In this document: piece by piece, positions 24,317 through 33,197 of the stretch | How positions within the stretch are numbered: the first letter of the stretch is position 1 | Layout: every line of letters begins with the position of its first letter | NCBI RefSeq assembly: GCF_009910705.1 | Contig: NZ_JAAAXJ010000004.1 | Span: 372,001-436,000, forward strand | Reading direction: 5' to 3' | Length of the DNA stretch: 64,000 nucleotides | From: Microvirga arsenatis | GTDB lineage: Bacteria > Pseudomonadota > Alphaproteobacteria > Rhizobiales > Beijerinckiaceae | Made by a program: the position numbers and the translations under genes | The notes under the pieces: model-generated | Told to the model about the DNA's origin: nothing | Database searches by the model: none | The model's input: the letters and a program-made list of their open reading frames with translations, nothing else

Positions 24317-25213
24317 ATGCTCTCCGACAAACCCGCCCCCTCCGACGATCTCGTGAAGGACACCACCACCGCAGCCTTCCGCCAGGACGTGCTGGCCGAA
24401 TCCATGCAGCAGCCGGTGCTGGTGGATTTCTGGGCACCCTGGTGCGGCCCGTGCAAGCAGCTCACGCCGGCCTTGGAGAAGGCCGTGCGCGCGGCCGGCG
24501 GCAAGGTGAAGCTGGTGAAGATGAACATCGACGAGCATCCGCAGATCGCAGGCCAGCTCGGGGTGCAGTCGATCCCCGCCGTCTTCGCCTTCGTGCGCGG
24601 CCAGCCGGTGGACGGCTTCATGGGCGCCCTGCCGGAAAGCCAGATCAAGGGCTTCATCGAGCGCCTCGTCGGCCCGCTCGGCCCCAGCGCGGCGGAGGAG
24701 GTCCTCGCCGAGGCGGACCGCCTGGCCGCTGCCGGGGACATGGGCGGAGCCGCCGAACTCTATGCCGCCGTGCTGTCGCAGGACCCGGAGAACGTCACGG
24801 CGCTCGCCGCCCTGGTGAAGCTGCACGTGGAGGTGGGCGACCTGGAAGGCGCCAAGCGCTTCCTCGCCATGGCGCCCCAGGCGAAAGCCAATGACCCGGC
24901 CCTGGCCGGGGCCCGGGCCGCCATCGAGCTTGCCGAGCAGGCGGGCTCTCTCGGCGACCTCGCCGAGCTCCAGCGCCGGGTGGAGGCCGATCCTGCAGAC
25001 CACCAGGCCCGCTTCGATCTCGCCATCGGGCTCAACGCCCGCGGGCGGCGTGGAGAAGCGGTCGACCACCTCCTTGAAATCGTCCGCCGCGACCGCAATT
25101 GGAACGATGACGGCGCGCGCAAGCAGCTCGTCCAGTTCTTCGAGGCCTGGGGCCCGATGGACGAGATGACCCTGGCAGGACGGCGCAGGCTCTCCTCGCT
25201 CCTGTTCGCTTGA
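24317..25213 (+). CDS. Thioredoxin-TPR co-chaperone (YbbN/CnoX-like)
   Basis: 298 residues. The N-terminal thioredoxin domain (about 15-120) has a complete active site WAPWCGPC with C43 and C46; E. coli YbbN has lost the motif, many alphaproteobacterial forms keep it. The C-terminal part (about 125-298) is made of TPR-like helices with a fold pattern ALAALVKLHVEVGDLEGAKR. Known YbbN/CnoX proteins protect and hand over substrates to GroEL under oxidative stress. First gene of a four-gene run with 30-, 12- and 18-base gaps. Confidence 0.88.
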   Translation: MLSDKPAPSDDLVKDTTTAAFRQDVLAESMQQPVLVDFWAPWCGPCKQLTPALEKAVRAAGGKVKLVKMNIDEHPQIAGQLGVQSIPAVFAFVRGQPVDGFMGALPESQIKGFIERLVGPLGPSAAEEVLAEADRLAAAGDMGGAAELYAAVLSQDPENVTALAALVKLHVEVGDLEGAKRFLAMAPQAKANDPALAGARAAIELAEQAGSLGDLAELQRRVEADPADHQARFDLAIGLNARGRRGEAVDHLLEIVRRDRNWNDDGARKQLVQFFEAWGPMDEMTLAGRRRLSSLLFA

Positions 25214-25243
25214 GGCCGCCCTGAAACGTTTGGGGAGATCGGA

Positions 25244-25915
25244 ATGGGAATGAACGCGGTATACCGAGGGCCGGAGGATTGCCCGTCGGTCATTCCCGTC
25301 TTTCCCCTTCCCGGCGCGCTGCTTCTTCCCCGCGGGCAGATGCCCCTCAACATCTTCGAGCCGCGCTATCTGGCCATGGTGGACGAGGCGCTGAAAGGCA
25401 GCCGCATCATCGGCATGGTGCAGCCCGATGCGGACAATGACGCGCATGCGACCGTGCCGAGGCTCTACAAGGTCGGCTGCGCCGGGCGCATCACGCAGCT
25501 CGCCGAGACCGGCGACGGGCGCTATCTCATCACGCTCATCGGCATTGCGCGCTTCCGCATCGAGGAGGAGCTGCCGCCGATCAACCTCTTCCGGCAGTGC
25601 CGCGTCACCTTCGAGCCCTTCGCGGCCGATTTCACGGCCCGCGCCGGGGAGAACGAGGTCGACCGGGCCGGCGTGGTGAAGGCCTTGCGCGATTTCGTCG
25701 AGGCGGTGCACGTGAAGGTGGACTGGCGCGGCATCGAGGAGGCGCCCAACGAGGCCCTGGTGAACGCGCTGTGCATGATGAGCCCCTTCGGCATCCGCGA
25801 GAAGCAGGCGCTGCTCGAGGCGCCGGATCTCAAGACGCGGGCGGAGGTGCTGATCGCGCTTACCGAGATCGAGCTCGCCCGCGGCGGCGCCGGCTCCGAC
25901 TCGACCCTGCAATAG
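25244..25915 (+). CDS. LON N-terminal (substrate-binding) domain protein
   Basis: 223 residues. The LON-type start is FPLPGALLLPRGQMPLNIFE, followed by RIIGMVQP and the conserved RIT-x4-G-RYLI part. The protein has only the N-terminal domain of Lon and no ATPase or protease domain. Such freestanding proteins are conserved next to thioredoxin-TPR and Trm112-like genes in Rhizobiales; the function is unknown and a role in protein quality control is inferred. Confidence 0.87.
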   Translation: MGMNAVYRGPEDCPSVIPVFPLPGALLLPRGQMPLNIFEPRYLAMVDEALKGSRIIGMVQPDADNDAHATVPRLYKVGCAGRITQLAETGDGRYLITLIGIARFRIEEELPPINLFRQCRVTFEPFAADFTARAGENEVDRAGVVKALRDFVEAVHVKVDWRGIEEAPNEALVNALCMMSPFGIREKQALLEAPDLKTRAEVLIALTEIELARGGAGSDSTLQ

Positions 25916-25927
25916 GAATTCCCAACG

Positions 25928-26149
25928 ATGGTGCCAGACACGACCCAGAGCGAGACCCCCCAGCCCGTGGAAGCGACGCGGATCGACCCCAAGCTCCTGG
26001 AGCTGCTCGTCTGCCCGCTCACCAAGGAAACGCTGGAATACGACGCGGCACGCCAGGAGCTGATCAGCCGCCGCGCCAAGCTCGCCTACCCCATCCGCGA
26101 CGGCATCCCGATCATGCTGCCGGAAGAGGCGCGGCCGCTGGAGGATTGA
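25928..26149 (+). CDS. Trm112/UPF0434 family small protein (YcaR-like)
   Basis: 73 residues. The core [17 protein letters not shown] and [21 protein letters not shown] is the Trm112-like zinc-ribbon family, although only one Cys remains, so zinc binding is doubtful. In eukaryotes Trm112 activates methyltransferases; the bacterial role is not known. Last of the thioredoxin-TPR/LON/Trm112 set that recurs in this order in Hyphomicrobiales. Confidence 0.87.
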   Translation: MVPDTTQSETPQPVEATRIDPKLLELLVCPLTKETLEYDAARQELISRRAKLAYPIRDGIPIMLPEEARPLED

Positions 26150-26167
26150 GGCGAGGTCTCTTCAACC

Positions 26168-26560
26168 ATGAAGGTGCGCAGCATCGATCACTTCGTCCTG
26201 GTCGTCCGCGACGCGGAGCAGACCTGCTCCTTCTACAGCCGTGTCCTGGGAATGGTGCCCCGGCAAATGCCGTCAGGCCGCTGGGCCCTTCATTTCGGCG
26301 ATCAGAAGATCAACCTGCAGCAGGTGGGATTGAGCGTGGATCCGCTCGCCCGCAGGCCGACGCCTGGAGCGGCCGATTTCTGCCTCCTCACGGATGTTCC
26401 CATTGCGGATGTCGTCCGCCACCTTGAAGGATGTGGCGTCGAGATCTTCGATGGGCCCGTTGAGCGCATGGGAGCAGCAGGACCTATTCTGTCCGTCTAT
26501 TTCTACGATCCAGATGACAACATGGTCGAAATCTCGAATCGGCTCCTCTCGCCTGGCTGA
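26168..26560 (+). CDS. VOC (glyoxalase/dioxygenase superfamily) protein
   Basis: 130 residues with two beta-alpha-beta modules: IDHFVLVVRDAEQTCSFYSRVLGM with H at residue 8, and a second module with GPILSVYFYDPDDNMVEISNR carrying the metal-binding Glu. Resembles VOC virulence-type (YwkD-like) proteins. The substrate is unknown. Codon use is less GC-biased than in the genes upstream, so it may be a later addition to the operon. Confidence 0.8.
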   Translation: MKVRSIDHFVLVVRDAEQTCSFYSRVLGMVPRQMPSGRWALHFGDQKINLQQVGLSVDPLARRPTPGAADFCLLTDVPIADVVRHLEGCGVEIFDGPVERMGAAGPILSVYFYDPDDNMVEISNRLLSPG

Positions 26561-26577
26561 TGCAGATCGAATCGACA

Positions 26578-27459
26578 TCAGGCCTTTGCGGCAATCGCCT
26601 CCGCCAGCGCCAGCACGCGCATTGCCATCTCCGCATGGAGCCGCTCGACCATGCGGCCGCCCAGATTGATCGCCCCTTTGCCCTGATTCTCCGGCTGCTC
26701 GAAGGCCGCCACGATGGCGCGGGCGCTCGCGACCTCCTCCGCTGACGGCGCGAAGATCGCGTTCGCGGCGGCGATCTGGTCCGGATGGATGAGCGTCTTG
26801 CCGTCGAAGCCGCAATCCCGGCCCTGCTCGCACTCGATGCGAAACCCCTCCGCATCGGAGAGAGCGTTGTAGACCCCGTCGAGGATGTCGATCCCATGCG
26901 CCCGCGCGGCGGCGAGGGCCGTCATGAGCCAGGGGAGCATCGCGGCGCGCCCCGGCAGCAGGCGCGCGCGGGTGTCCTTGGCAAGGTCGTTCGTGCCCAT
27001 GACGAGGCAGGCAAGGCGTGTCTCGGGATCCCGTGCGGCTCTGGCGATCGGCTCCGCCTGGAGGATCGCAAGGGGCGTCTCGACCATCGCCCAGACGCGG
27101 GTGCGCTCCGGAGCGCCAAGGTGGCGCAGCCGCCGGCCCACCGCCACGAGCGCCTCCGCAGACGACACCTTCGGCACGAGGATCGCATCGGGCGCCGCCG
27201 CAGCGGCCGCAGCGAGATCCGCCTCGCCCCAGGGCGTGTCGAGGGCGTTGACGCGAATCACCAGCTCACGCCTGCCATAGCCGCCGGTCTGCACCGCCGC
27301 GCAGACCCGCTCGCGCGCCTCCCCCTTCGCCTCCGGCGCCACCGCATCCTCGAGGTCGAAGATCACCACGTCGGCGGCCAGCGTCTTCGCTTTCTCGATG
27401 GCCCTGGCATTGGAGCCCGGCATGTAGAGCGCGCTGCGGCGCGGGCGGATGGCGGTCAT
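26578..27459 (-). CDS. HpcH/HpaI aldolase/citrate lyase family protein (CoA ester lyase-like)
   Basis: 293 residues, TIM barrel. Motifs: RSALYMPGSNARAIEKA, DVVIFDLEDAVAPEAK (metal Glu/Asp), ELVIRVNALDTPW and the C-terminal GFDGKTLIHPDQIAAAN. These fit the CitE-like CoA ester lyases, which include malyl-CoA and citramalyl-CoA lyases; the substrate cannot be told from sequence alone. A palindromic repeat pair separates it from the divergent DUF429 gene. Confidence 0.87.
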   Translation of the reverse strand: MTAIRPRRSALYMPGSNARAIEKAKTLAADVVIFDLEDAVAPEAKGEARERVCAAVQTGGYGRRELVIRVNALDTPWGEADLAAAAAAAPDAILVPKVSSAEALVAVGRRLRHLGAPERTRVWAMVETPLAILQAEPIARAARDPETRLACLVMGTNDLAKDTRARLLPGRAAMLPWLMTALAAARAHGIDILDGVYNALSDAEGFRIECEQGRDCGFDGKTLIHPDQIAAANAIFAPSAEEVASARAIVAAFEQPENQGKGAINLGGRMVERLHAEMAMRVLALAEAIAAKA

Positions 27460-27470
27460 GGCGTCCTCAT

Positions 27471-27641
27471 TTTCCCTCCCCCTTGCGGGGAGGGGTTAGG
27501 GGTGGGGGTGGTCCGACCGGGTGAGGGTTGAAACCAGTCCAATGCTGTATTGATGTTGAGCTCCAGGCATTAGCAAGTAGCAGTCTGACTTTTCGACCCC
27601 CACCCTTTGTCCCTCCCCGCAAGGGGGAGGGAAGATGTGAC
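27471..27641. repeat. Inverted pair of family C palindromic repeats
   Basis: C-run/G-run palindromes at about 27471-27510 and 27597-27641 face each other around an 85-base middle piece. They fill the space between the divergent CitE-like and DUF429 genes, so a promoter for at least one must lie inside or beside the repeats. The plus-strand frame through them (from 27528) is considered untranslated. Confidence 0.75.
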
Positions 27642-27662
27642 GGCAAGACGGAAGGAAAATCG

Positions 27663-28415
27663 ATGTGGGTGGCAGGAGTCGACGGTTGCCGGGCCGGGTG
27701 GATCGCGGTGCTCATGCGGGTGGACGATCCGCAGGCGCACCGCATCGTCACCGCCTCGACGCTCGCCGCCATCGCCGATGCAACCGAAAAGCCCGAGGTG
27801 ATCGCCGTCGATATGCCCATCGGCCTGCCCGAGCGCACGGAAGGCTCGGGCCGGCTGCCGGAGCAGCTGATCCGTCCCCTGCTCGGCCAGCGGCAATCCT
27901 CCGTCTTCGCGATCCCCTCGCGCCGCGCCGTGAAGGCCGAGGATTACGGGCAGGCCTGCTCCATCGCTGCCGCCACGTCCGAGCCGCCTCGGAAGGTGTC
28001 GCGGCAGGGCTTTGCGATCTTCCCCAAGATCCGCGAGATCGATGCGCTCCTGCGCGCCCGGCCCGATCTCATGCCCCGGGTCTACGAGGTCCATCCCGAG
28101 CTCGCCTTCTGGGCACTCAATGGCCGCCAAGCCCTTCCTGAGCCGAAGAAGGTGAAGGGCGTGCCCTACGGGCCCGGCATGGCCCTGCGGCGCGCGCTTC
28201 TCGGCCGATCCGGCCTCCTGCCGGAACCCCTTATCCATGCGTCCCCGCCCCGCGGCGCGGCCCAGGACGACCTGCTCGATGCGCTCGCGGGGTTGACCGT
28301 GGCGCTGGATATCGCAAGAGGTGGGGGACAACCCTTTCCCGACCCGCCCGGCCGCGACGCCCACGGCCTGCCGGTCGCCATATGGACGCTGCGCAGCCCC
28401 AAGGTTCACCCATGA
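27663..28415 (+). CDS. DUF429 domain protein
   Basis: 250 residues from the ATG before WVAGVDGCRAGW, the start of the domain; an in-frame upstream extension runs through a repeat and is rejected. DUF429 has an RNase H-like fold, with acidic residues visible in GVDGCRAGW and IAVDMPIGLPE, and with AAQDDLLDALAGLTVAL near the C-terminus. Its reaction is not known. The last four bases overlap the next start (ATGA), so it is translationally coupled to the dehydratase-like gene. Confidence 0.82.
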   Translation: MWVAGVDGCRAGWIAVLMRVDDPQAHRIVTASTLAAIADATEKPEVIAVDMPIGLPERTEGSGRLPEQLIRPLLGQRQSSVFAIPSRRAVKAEDYGQACSIAAATSEPPRKVSRQGFAIFPKIREIDALLRARPDLMPRVYEVHPELAFWALNGRQALPEPKKVKGVPYGPGMALRRALLGRSGLLPEPLIHASPPRGAAQDDLLDALAGLTVALDIARGGGQPFPDPPGRDAHGLPVAIWTLRSPKVHP

Positions 28416-29350
28416 CCATCACCCGCGCCGAGATCGAACAAGCCCATGCCCGCATCGCGCCGCACGTGCGGCGCACGCCGCTCCTGCATGTGGGCCAGGC
28501 CTTCGGCCATGACGGGCCGGTGAGCCTGAAGCTGGAATTTTTGCAGCATGCGGGCTCGTTCAAGACCCGCGGCGCCTTCAACACCCTGCTGTCGATGCCC
28601 GTTCCCGCAGCCGGCGTGGCGGCGGCCTCGGGCGGCAACCACGGGGCGGCGGTGGCCTATGCGGCGCGCCGGCTGGGGGTGAAGGCGCGCATCTTCGTGC
28701 CGGAGATTTCGAGCCCTGCGAAGATCGCGGTGATCCGCTCGCACGGGGCCGAGGTGGTGATCGGCGGCGCGCGCTATGCGGATGCGCAGGAGGCCTGCGA
28801 CGCCTACGTGGCGGAGTCGGGCGCCCTGCGCATCCATCCCTTCGCGGCGGAAAGCACCATGATCGGCCAGGGCACCGCCGCCCTCGAATGGGAGCAGGAC
28901 GGCCCTGCCCTCGATACGGTGCTCGTGGCGGTGGGCGGCGGCGGCCTCATCGGCGGCGTCGCGAGCTGGTGGGCCGGCCGTGTGAAGGTGGTGGGCGTGG
29001 AGCCGGAAGGCTCGCGGGCGCTCCATGCGGCGCTGGAGGCCGGAGGGCCGGTGGACGTGGAGATCGATTCGGTGGCGGCCGATTCGCTCGGCGCCAAGAA
29101 CACCGGCGATCTGGTCTATGACATCTGCCGCAAGAGCGTCGATCACGTGGCGCTGGTCACCGATGCGGCGATCCGCGACGCGCAGAGGGCGCTCTGGCGC
29201 GACTACCGCATCGCGTCCGAACCCGGCGGCGCGGCGGCTCTGGCGGCCTTGATCTCGGGGGCCTATAAACCCCGTTCGGGCGAGCGGATCGGCGTGCTCC
29301 TGTGCGGGGCCAATGTCGAGCTCGCCCGCCTCGCCGAAATCGCTTCCTGA
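28412..29350 (+). CDS. PLP-dependent threonine/serine dehydratase-like enzyme
   Basis: 312 residues, fold-type II PLP enzyme. The Schiff-base Lys is in GSFKTRGAFN near residue 50; SGGNHGAAVAYAA binds the substrate carboxylate and VGGGGLIGG the phosphate. No C-terminal ACT domain, so it is of the catabolic or racemase-like kind; threonine dehydratase, serine racemase or hydroxyaspartate dehydratase are all possible. The start is the ATG in the ATGA overlap with the DUF429 gene. Confidence 0.86.
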   Translation: MTITRAEIEQAHARIAPHVRRTPLLHVGQAFGHDGPVSLKLEFLQHAGSFKTRGAFNTLLSMPVPAAGVAAASGGNHGAAVAYAARRLGVKARIFVPEISSPAKIAVIRSHGAEVVIGGARYADAQEACDAYVAESGALRIHPFAAESTMIGQGTAALEWEQDGPALDTVLVAVGGGGLIGGVASWWAGRVKVVGVEPEGSRALHAALEAGGPVDVEIDSVAADSLGAKNTGDLVYDICRKSVDHVALVTDAAIRDAQRALWRDYRIASEPGGAAALAALISGAYKPRSGERIGVLLCGANVELARLAEIAS

Positions 29351-29399
29351 AATGCGGCAATTTCTGCCGCAATCCTCTCCCATCCGCAGGTCTGTTGCC

Positions 29400-30380
29400 G
29401 TGAACCTTGTCGACCTTGCCGCCCAGAACTTGCTGTCGCCCACGGTGCTGTTCTTCGCACTGGGCCTGGCAGCGGCGCTTGCCCGTTCCGACCTGACGGT
29501 CCCGGAAGCCGTGGCCAAGACGCTCGCGCTCTACCTGATGCTCTCCATCGGCTTCAAGGGCGGGGTGGAGGTGGCGGCCAACGGCATCACCCTGCGCATG
29601 ATCGGCGTGATGGGTGCGGGTATCGTCCTGTCCTTCGCTCTTCCCATCATCGGCTTCCTGATCCTGCGTGCGGTCTCCAGCCTGTCCACGGTGGATGCGG
29701 CCGCGGTGGCTGCCCACTACGGCTCGATCTCCATCGTCACCTTCATCGCCGCGACCGAGATCGTGCGCGGGCAGAACCTGCCCTTCGAGGGCTATATCGT
29801 CGCCGTGGCAGCGGTCATGGAAACCCCCGCCATCCTCTCAGCCCTGCTGCTGGCCCGCAGCGGGCAGCCGACCAGGAGCGGGAGCGAGGGGCTCGGCCCC
29901 CTGCTGCACGAGGTGGGCCTCAACGGTTCGGTGGTGATGCTGGTGGGTTCGTTCCTCATCGGCTGGGCCACCGGCCCCAAGGGCCTGCAGATGATTGCGC
30001 CGTTCATCGTCGATCCGTTCCGCGGCGTGCTGTGCCTTTTCCTGCTGGACATGGGTCTCGTGGCGGGGCGCGGGATGCGCGAGGGCGTGCGCCATCTCTC
30101 GGCGCCGGTCCTGGGCTTCGGCATCGTCATGCCGCTCATCAGCGCAGCGCTCGCCACCCTCGCCGTCTGGCCGCTGGGCCTGTCCCCGGGAGGTGCGGCC
30201 CTGTTCGTCACGCTTGCGGCTTCCGCCTCCTACATCGCCGTGCCCGCCGCCATGCGCCTTGCCCTGCCGGAGGCGAAACCCGCCATCTATCTCACCCTGT
30301 CGCTCGGGGTGACCTTTCCCTTCAACCTGTCCATCGGGATCCCTCTCTATCTGGCCCTGGCCGGATTTGTGGCAGGATAG
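29400..30380 (+). CDS. sbtA: Sodium-dependent bicarbonate transporter SbtA
   Basis: 326 residues from the GTG at 29400; an ATG at 29352 would add 16 residues. About ten membrane helices. SbtA-type blocks are visible: LMLSIGFKGGVEVA, AAVAAHYGSISIVTFIAA and PAAMRLALPEAKPAIYLTLSLGVTFPFN (given here in pieces of one region). SbtA takes up HCO3- with Na+ in cyanobacteria; homologues in heterotrophs feed carboxylation. It is followed 26 bases later by its PII-like partner, and then by a carbonic anhydrase. Confidence 0.88.
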   Translation: MNLVDLAAQNLLSPTVLFFALGLAAALARSDLTVPEAVAKTLALYLMLSIGFKGGVEVAANGITLRMIGVMGAGIVLSFALPIIGFLILRAVSSLSTVDAAAVAAHYGSISIVTFIAATEIVRGQNLPFEGYIVAVAAVMETPAILSALLLARSGQPTRSGSEGLGPLLHEVGLNGSVVMLVGSFLIGWATGPKGLQMIAPFIVDPFRGVLCLFLLDMGLVAGRGMREGVRHLSAPVLGFGIVMPLISAALATLAVWPLGLSPGGAALFVTLAASASYIAVPAAMRLALPEAKPAIYLTLSLGVTFPFNLSIGIPLYLALAGFVAG

Positions 30381-30406
30381 ACACCTTCCGGAGGAAGAGA
30401 GCGCCC

Positions 30407-30718
30407 ATGCAGACCCATCTGAAGAAGCGCATCGAGATCGTCGTCGAGTATCCGGCACTGCGGCGGCTCCTGGAGCGCCTCGACCGCTCCCAGGTGACGG
30501 GCTACACGGTGGTGCCAGCCCTCGCAGGCCGCGGACACGACGGCCTCTGGAGCAGCGAGGGGCTCGCAGGCGATGCAGGTCGCATGATGATGGTGATCTG
30601 CATCACCGATCCGGCCCGGCTCGATCCCGTTCTGGAGGAGGTCTATTCGGTCGTAGCCCGCCACATCGGCATCGTCACCGTCTCCGACGTGCAGGTGATC
30701 CGCTCGGACCATTTCTGA
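30407..30718 (+). CDS. sbtB: PII-like signalling protein SbtB
   Basis: 103 residues with the PII ferredoxin-like pattern: KKRIEIVVEYPALRRLLERL, a T-loop region with GRGHDGLWSSEGLAGD, and MMMVICITDPARLDPVLEEV. The conserved Tyr-51 uridylylation context of GlnB is absent. SbtB binds adenine nucleotides including cAMP and regulates SbtA in cyanobacteria. The Cys-bearing R-loop tail of cyanobacterial SbtB is missing here. Preceded by GGAGGAAG. Confidence 0.82.
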   Translation: MQTHLKKRIEIVVEYPALRRLLERLDRSQVTGYTVVPALAGRGHDGLWSSEGLAGDAGRMMMVICITDPARLDPVLEEVYSVVARHIGIVTVSDVQVIRSDHF

Positions 30719-30785
30719 TGATGCCAGCCCTGTTGAGGCTTCTGGCCCAGGGGCATATAAGCCCCCGACCCATAGGAGCGACCAC

Positions 30786-31463
30786 ATGTTCCCGACCCGC
30801 CTGACCGAAGGATATCGCGCCTTTCTTGACGGGCGCTTCCCGCGCGAGAAGAGCCGCTTCGAGGCCCTTGCCGAAAAGGGCCAGTCCCCGGAGGTGATGG
30901 TGATCGGCTGCTGCGACAGCCGCGTCTCGCCGGAGGTGATCTTCGACGCGAGCCCGGGCGAATTGTTCGTGGTGCGCAACGTGGCCAATCTCGTGCCGCC
31001 CTTCGAGACGGGCGGCGACTACCACGGCACATCGGCGGCCCTCGAGTTCGCCGTGCAGGCGCTGAAGGTCAAGCACATCGTGGTGCTGGGCCATGCCCGC
31101 TGCGGCGGCGTGCGCGCCTTTGCCGACGAGACGGCGCCGCTCTCGCCGGGCGACTTCATCGGCCGCTGGATGAGCCTGATCAAGCCGGCCGGAGAGCGTC
31201 TCGGACCTCATAACGGCAATCTCGACGAGTACCTGCCGCGGCTCGAACTCGCCGCCATCGAGAACAGCCTCAAGAACCTGATGACGTTTCCCTGCGTGCG
31301 CGTCCTGGTGGAGCGCGGCAAGCTGCATCTCCACGGCGCCTATTTCGGCGTTGCGACCGGAGTGCTGCTGGTGCGCGACCCCGAGACGGGCGAGTTCAAG
31401 CCGGTGGTGGAGAACGTGCCGGAGCGCGTCTCGATGTTTTCCGCGCGCGAGGTCAAGGGCTAG
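30786..31463 (+). CDS. Beta-class carbonic anhydrase
   Basis: 225 residues. Zinc ligands and active-site pair: C42, D44 and R46 in CCDSR, with H103 and C106 in GHARCGG. Catalyses CO2 + H2O to HCO3- + H+. Position after sbtA and sbtB indicates a bicarbonate-supply module, in which the anhydrase either equilibrates imported bicarbonate or traps CO2. Length is normal; no signal peptide, so cytosolic. A GC-rich stem without a T tract follows the stop. Confidence 0.93.
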   Translation: MFPTRLTEGYRAFLDGRFPREKSRFEALAEKGQSPEVMVIGCCDSRVSPEVIFDASPGELFVVRNVANLVPPFETGGDYHGTSAALEFAVQALKVKHIVVLGHARCGGVRAFADETAPLSPGDFIGRWMSLIKPAGERLGPHNGNLDEYLPRLELAAIENSLKNLMTFPCVRVLVERGKLHLHGAYFGVATGVLLVRDPETGEFKPVVENVPERVSMFSAREVKG

Positions 31464-31520
31464 GATCCCGGAGCCGCTCTCGGAGCGGCCCACCTCCCTG
31501 CTCTCCTACCGGAAACACCC

Positions 31521-33131
31521 ATGGCCACGATTCGCAATCCGATCCTGCCGGGCTTCAATCCCGATCCGGCCTTCTGCAGGGTCGGCGACGACTACTACAT
31601 CGCGACCTCGACCTTCGAATGGTATCCGGGGGTGCAGATCCACCATTCCCGCGATCTGGTGAACTGGCGGCTGGCCTGCCGCCCGCTCAACCGCAAGTCC
31701 CAACTCGACATGCGGGGAAATCCCGACAGCTGCGGCGTCTGGGCGCCGGCGCTCACCTATGCGGACGGCCTGTTCTGGCTGATCTACACCGACGTGAAGC
31801 GGCGCCTCGGCAACTTCAAGGACACGCACAACTACCTCGTGACGGCGCCGTCCATCGAAGGCCCCTGGTCCGACCCCGTCTACATGAACTCCTCGGGTTT
31901 CGATCCGTCGCTGTTCCATGACGACGATGGCCGCAAGTGGTTCGTCAACATGGTATGGGATCACCGGCGCCGCCGCAGCTCCTTCGACGGCATCCTGCTG
32001 CAGGAGTATTCGCCCGCGGAGCAGCGGCTCGTCGGCCCCATCAAGAACATCTTTAAGGGCAGCCCGCTCGGCCTCGTCGAGGGGCCGCATCTGTGGAAGC
32101 GCAACGGCTGGTACTACCTGACCGTTGCCGAGGGCGGCACCGCGTACAATCATGCGGTCACGATGGCGCGTTCAAAAACCATCGACGGACCCTACGAGCT
32201 TCATCCCGACACCCATCTCATCACCAGCAAGGACGCCCCGGACGCGCCGCTCCAGCGCGCGGGCCACGGCTTCTACGTGGAAACCTCCACCGGGGAGGTG
32301 TTTCACACCCATCTGTGCAGCCGCCCCCTGCCGGGAACCCGGCGCTCGCCCCTGGGGCGCGAAACGGCAATCCAGCGGGTGGTCTGGAAGGAGGACGGCT
32401 GGCTCTACCTGGCCCAGGGCGGGCAGGTGCCGGCCCTCGAGGTCGAGGGGCCGGATCTTCCCCCGCATCCTTTCCCGCCCGAGCCCGAGCGCCACGACTT
32501 CGACGGGGGCGAGCTTCCCTCCCCGTTCCAGTGGCTGAGGACGCCGGAGCCGGAGCGGATCTTCTCGCTCTCGGCCCGTCCCGGCCATTTGCGGCTCTTT
32601 GGGCGCGAGTCGATCGGAAGCTGGTTCGAGCAGGCCCTGGTGGCCCGCCGCCAGACCTCCTGGACCTACTCGGCCGAAACCGTGGTGGAGGTCCAGCCCG
32701 AGACCTACCAGCAGCTGGCAGGCCTGATCTGCTACTACGACCGCGCCCGCTTCCACTATCTCGCCGTCTCCGCCGATGACGAGGGACGGCGCGTCCTTCA
32801 GGTCATCTCCTGCCTGGGCGATCACCCCGATGCCCTGATGACCTATGCGCTCGAGAGCGATCTGCCCCTGCCGCAGAAGGGGCCTGTTCACCTCGGCGTC
32901 GATGTCCGTCTGGCGGAGCTGCAGTTCCGGTGGTCCGAGGACGGCGTGACCTGGATTCCGGTCGGCCCCGTTCTCGACGCGAGCATCCTGTCCGACGAGG
33001 CGGGTCCCGGCGCCCACGGCTCGTTCACGGGAGCCTTCGTCGGCATGGCCGCCCACGACATGACGGGCCGGGCCCTGCCGGCGGATTTCGACTTCTTCGT
33101 CTATCGCGAGGACGCGTCCGAGACGGCTTGA
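31521..33131 (+). CDS. Glycoside hydrolase family 43 (beta-xylosidase type)
   Basis: 536 residues. N-terminal five-bladed propeller (1-310): the general base is D15 in GFNPDPAF, then SSGFDPSLFHDDDG with the pKa-modulating Asp and GLVEGPHLWKR with the acid Glu. The C-terminal beta-sandwich (about 320-530) has YQQLAGLICYYD, as in xylosidases of the XynB3 type. No signal peptide, so it is likely intracellular and splits imported xylo-oligosaccharides. No sugar transporter or other glycosidase lies in the window. Confidence 0.9.
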   Translation: MATIRNPILPGFNPDPAFCRVGDDYYIATSTFEWYPGVQIHHSRDLVNWRLACRPLNRKSQLDMRGNPDSCGVWAPALTYADGLFWLIYTDVKRRLGNFKDTHNYLVTAPSIEGPWSDPVYMNSSGFDPSLFHDDDGRKWFVNMVWDHRRRRSSFDGILLQEYSPAEQRLVGPIKNIFKGSPLGLVEGPHLWKRNGWYYLTVAEGGTAYNHAVTMARSKTIDGPYELHPDTHLITSKDAPDAPLQRAGHGFYVETSTGEVFHTHLCSRPLPGTRRSPLGRETAIQRVVWKEDGWLYLAQGGQVPALEVEGPDLPPHPFPPEPERHDFDGGELPSPFQWLRTPEPERIFSLSARPGHLRLFGRESIGSWFEQALVARRQTSWTYSAETVVEVQPETYQQLAGLICYYDRARFHYLAVSADDEGRRVLQVISCLGDHPDALMTYALESDLPLPQKGPVHLGVDVRLAELQFRWSEDGVTWIPVGPVLDASILSDEAGPGAHGSFTGAFVGMAAHDMTGRALPADFDFFVYREDASETA

Positions 33132-33153
33132 CCTCCTCACACGTCTTGAAACG

Positions 33154-33179
33154 AAAAGGCCGCCCGGAGGCGGCCTTTT
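33154..33179. terminator. Bidirectional terminator between GH43 and asd
   Basis: AAAAGGCCGCC, loop CGGA, GGCGGCCTTTT. It is A/T flanked on both sides and sits between two converging genes, so it can end both transcripts. Confidence 0.85.
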
Positions 33180-33197
33180 CATTTGGTTTTCGATCGA

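Noticed and set aside
31470-31490. GC-rich stem after the carbonic anhydrase gene
   Set aside because: No T tract follows, so not called as a terminator.
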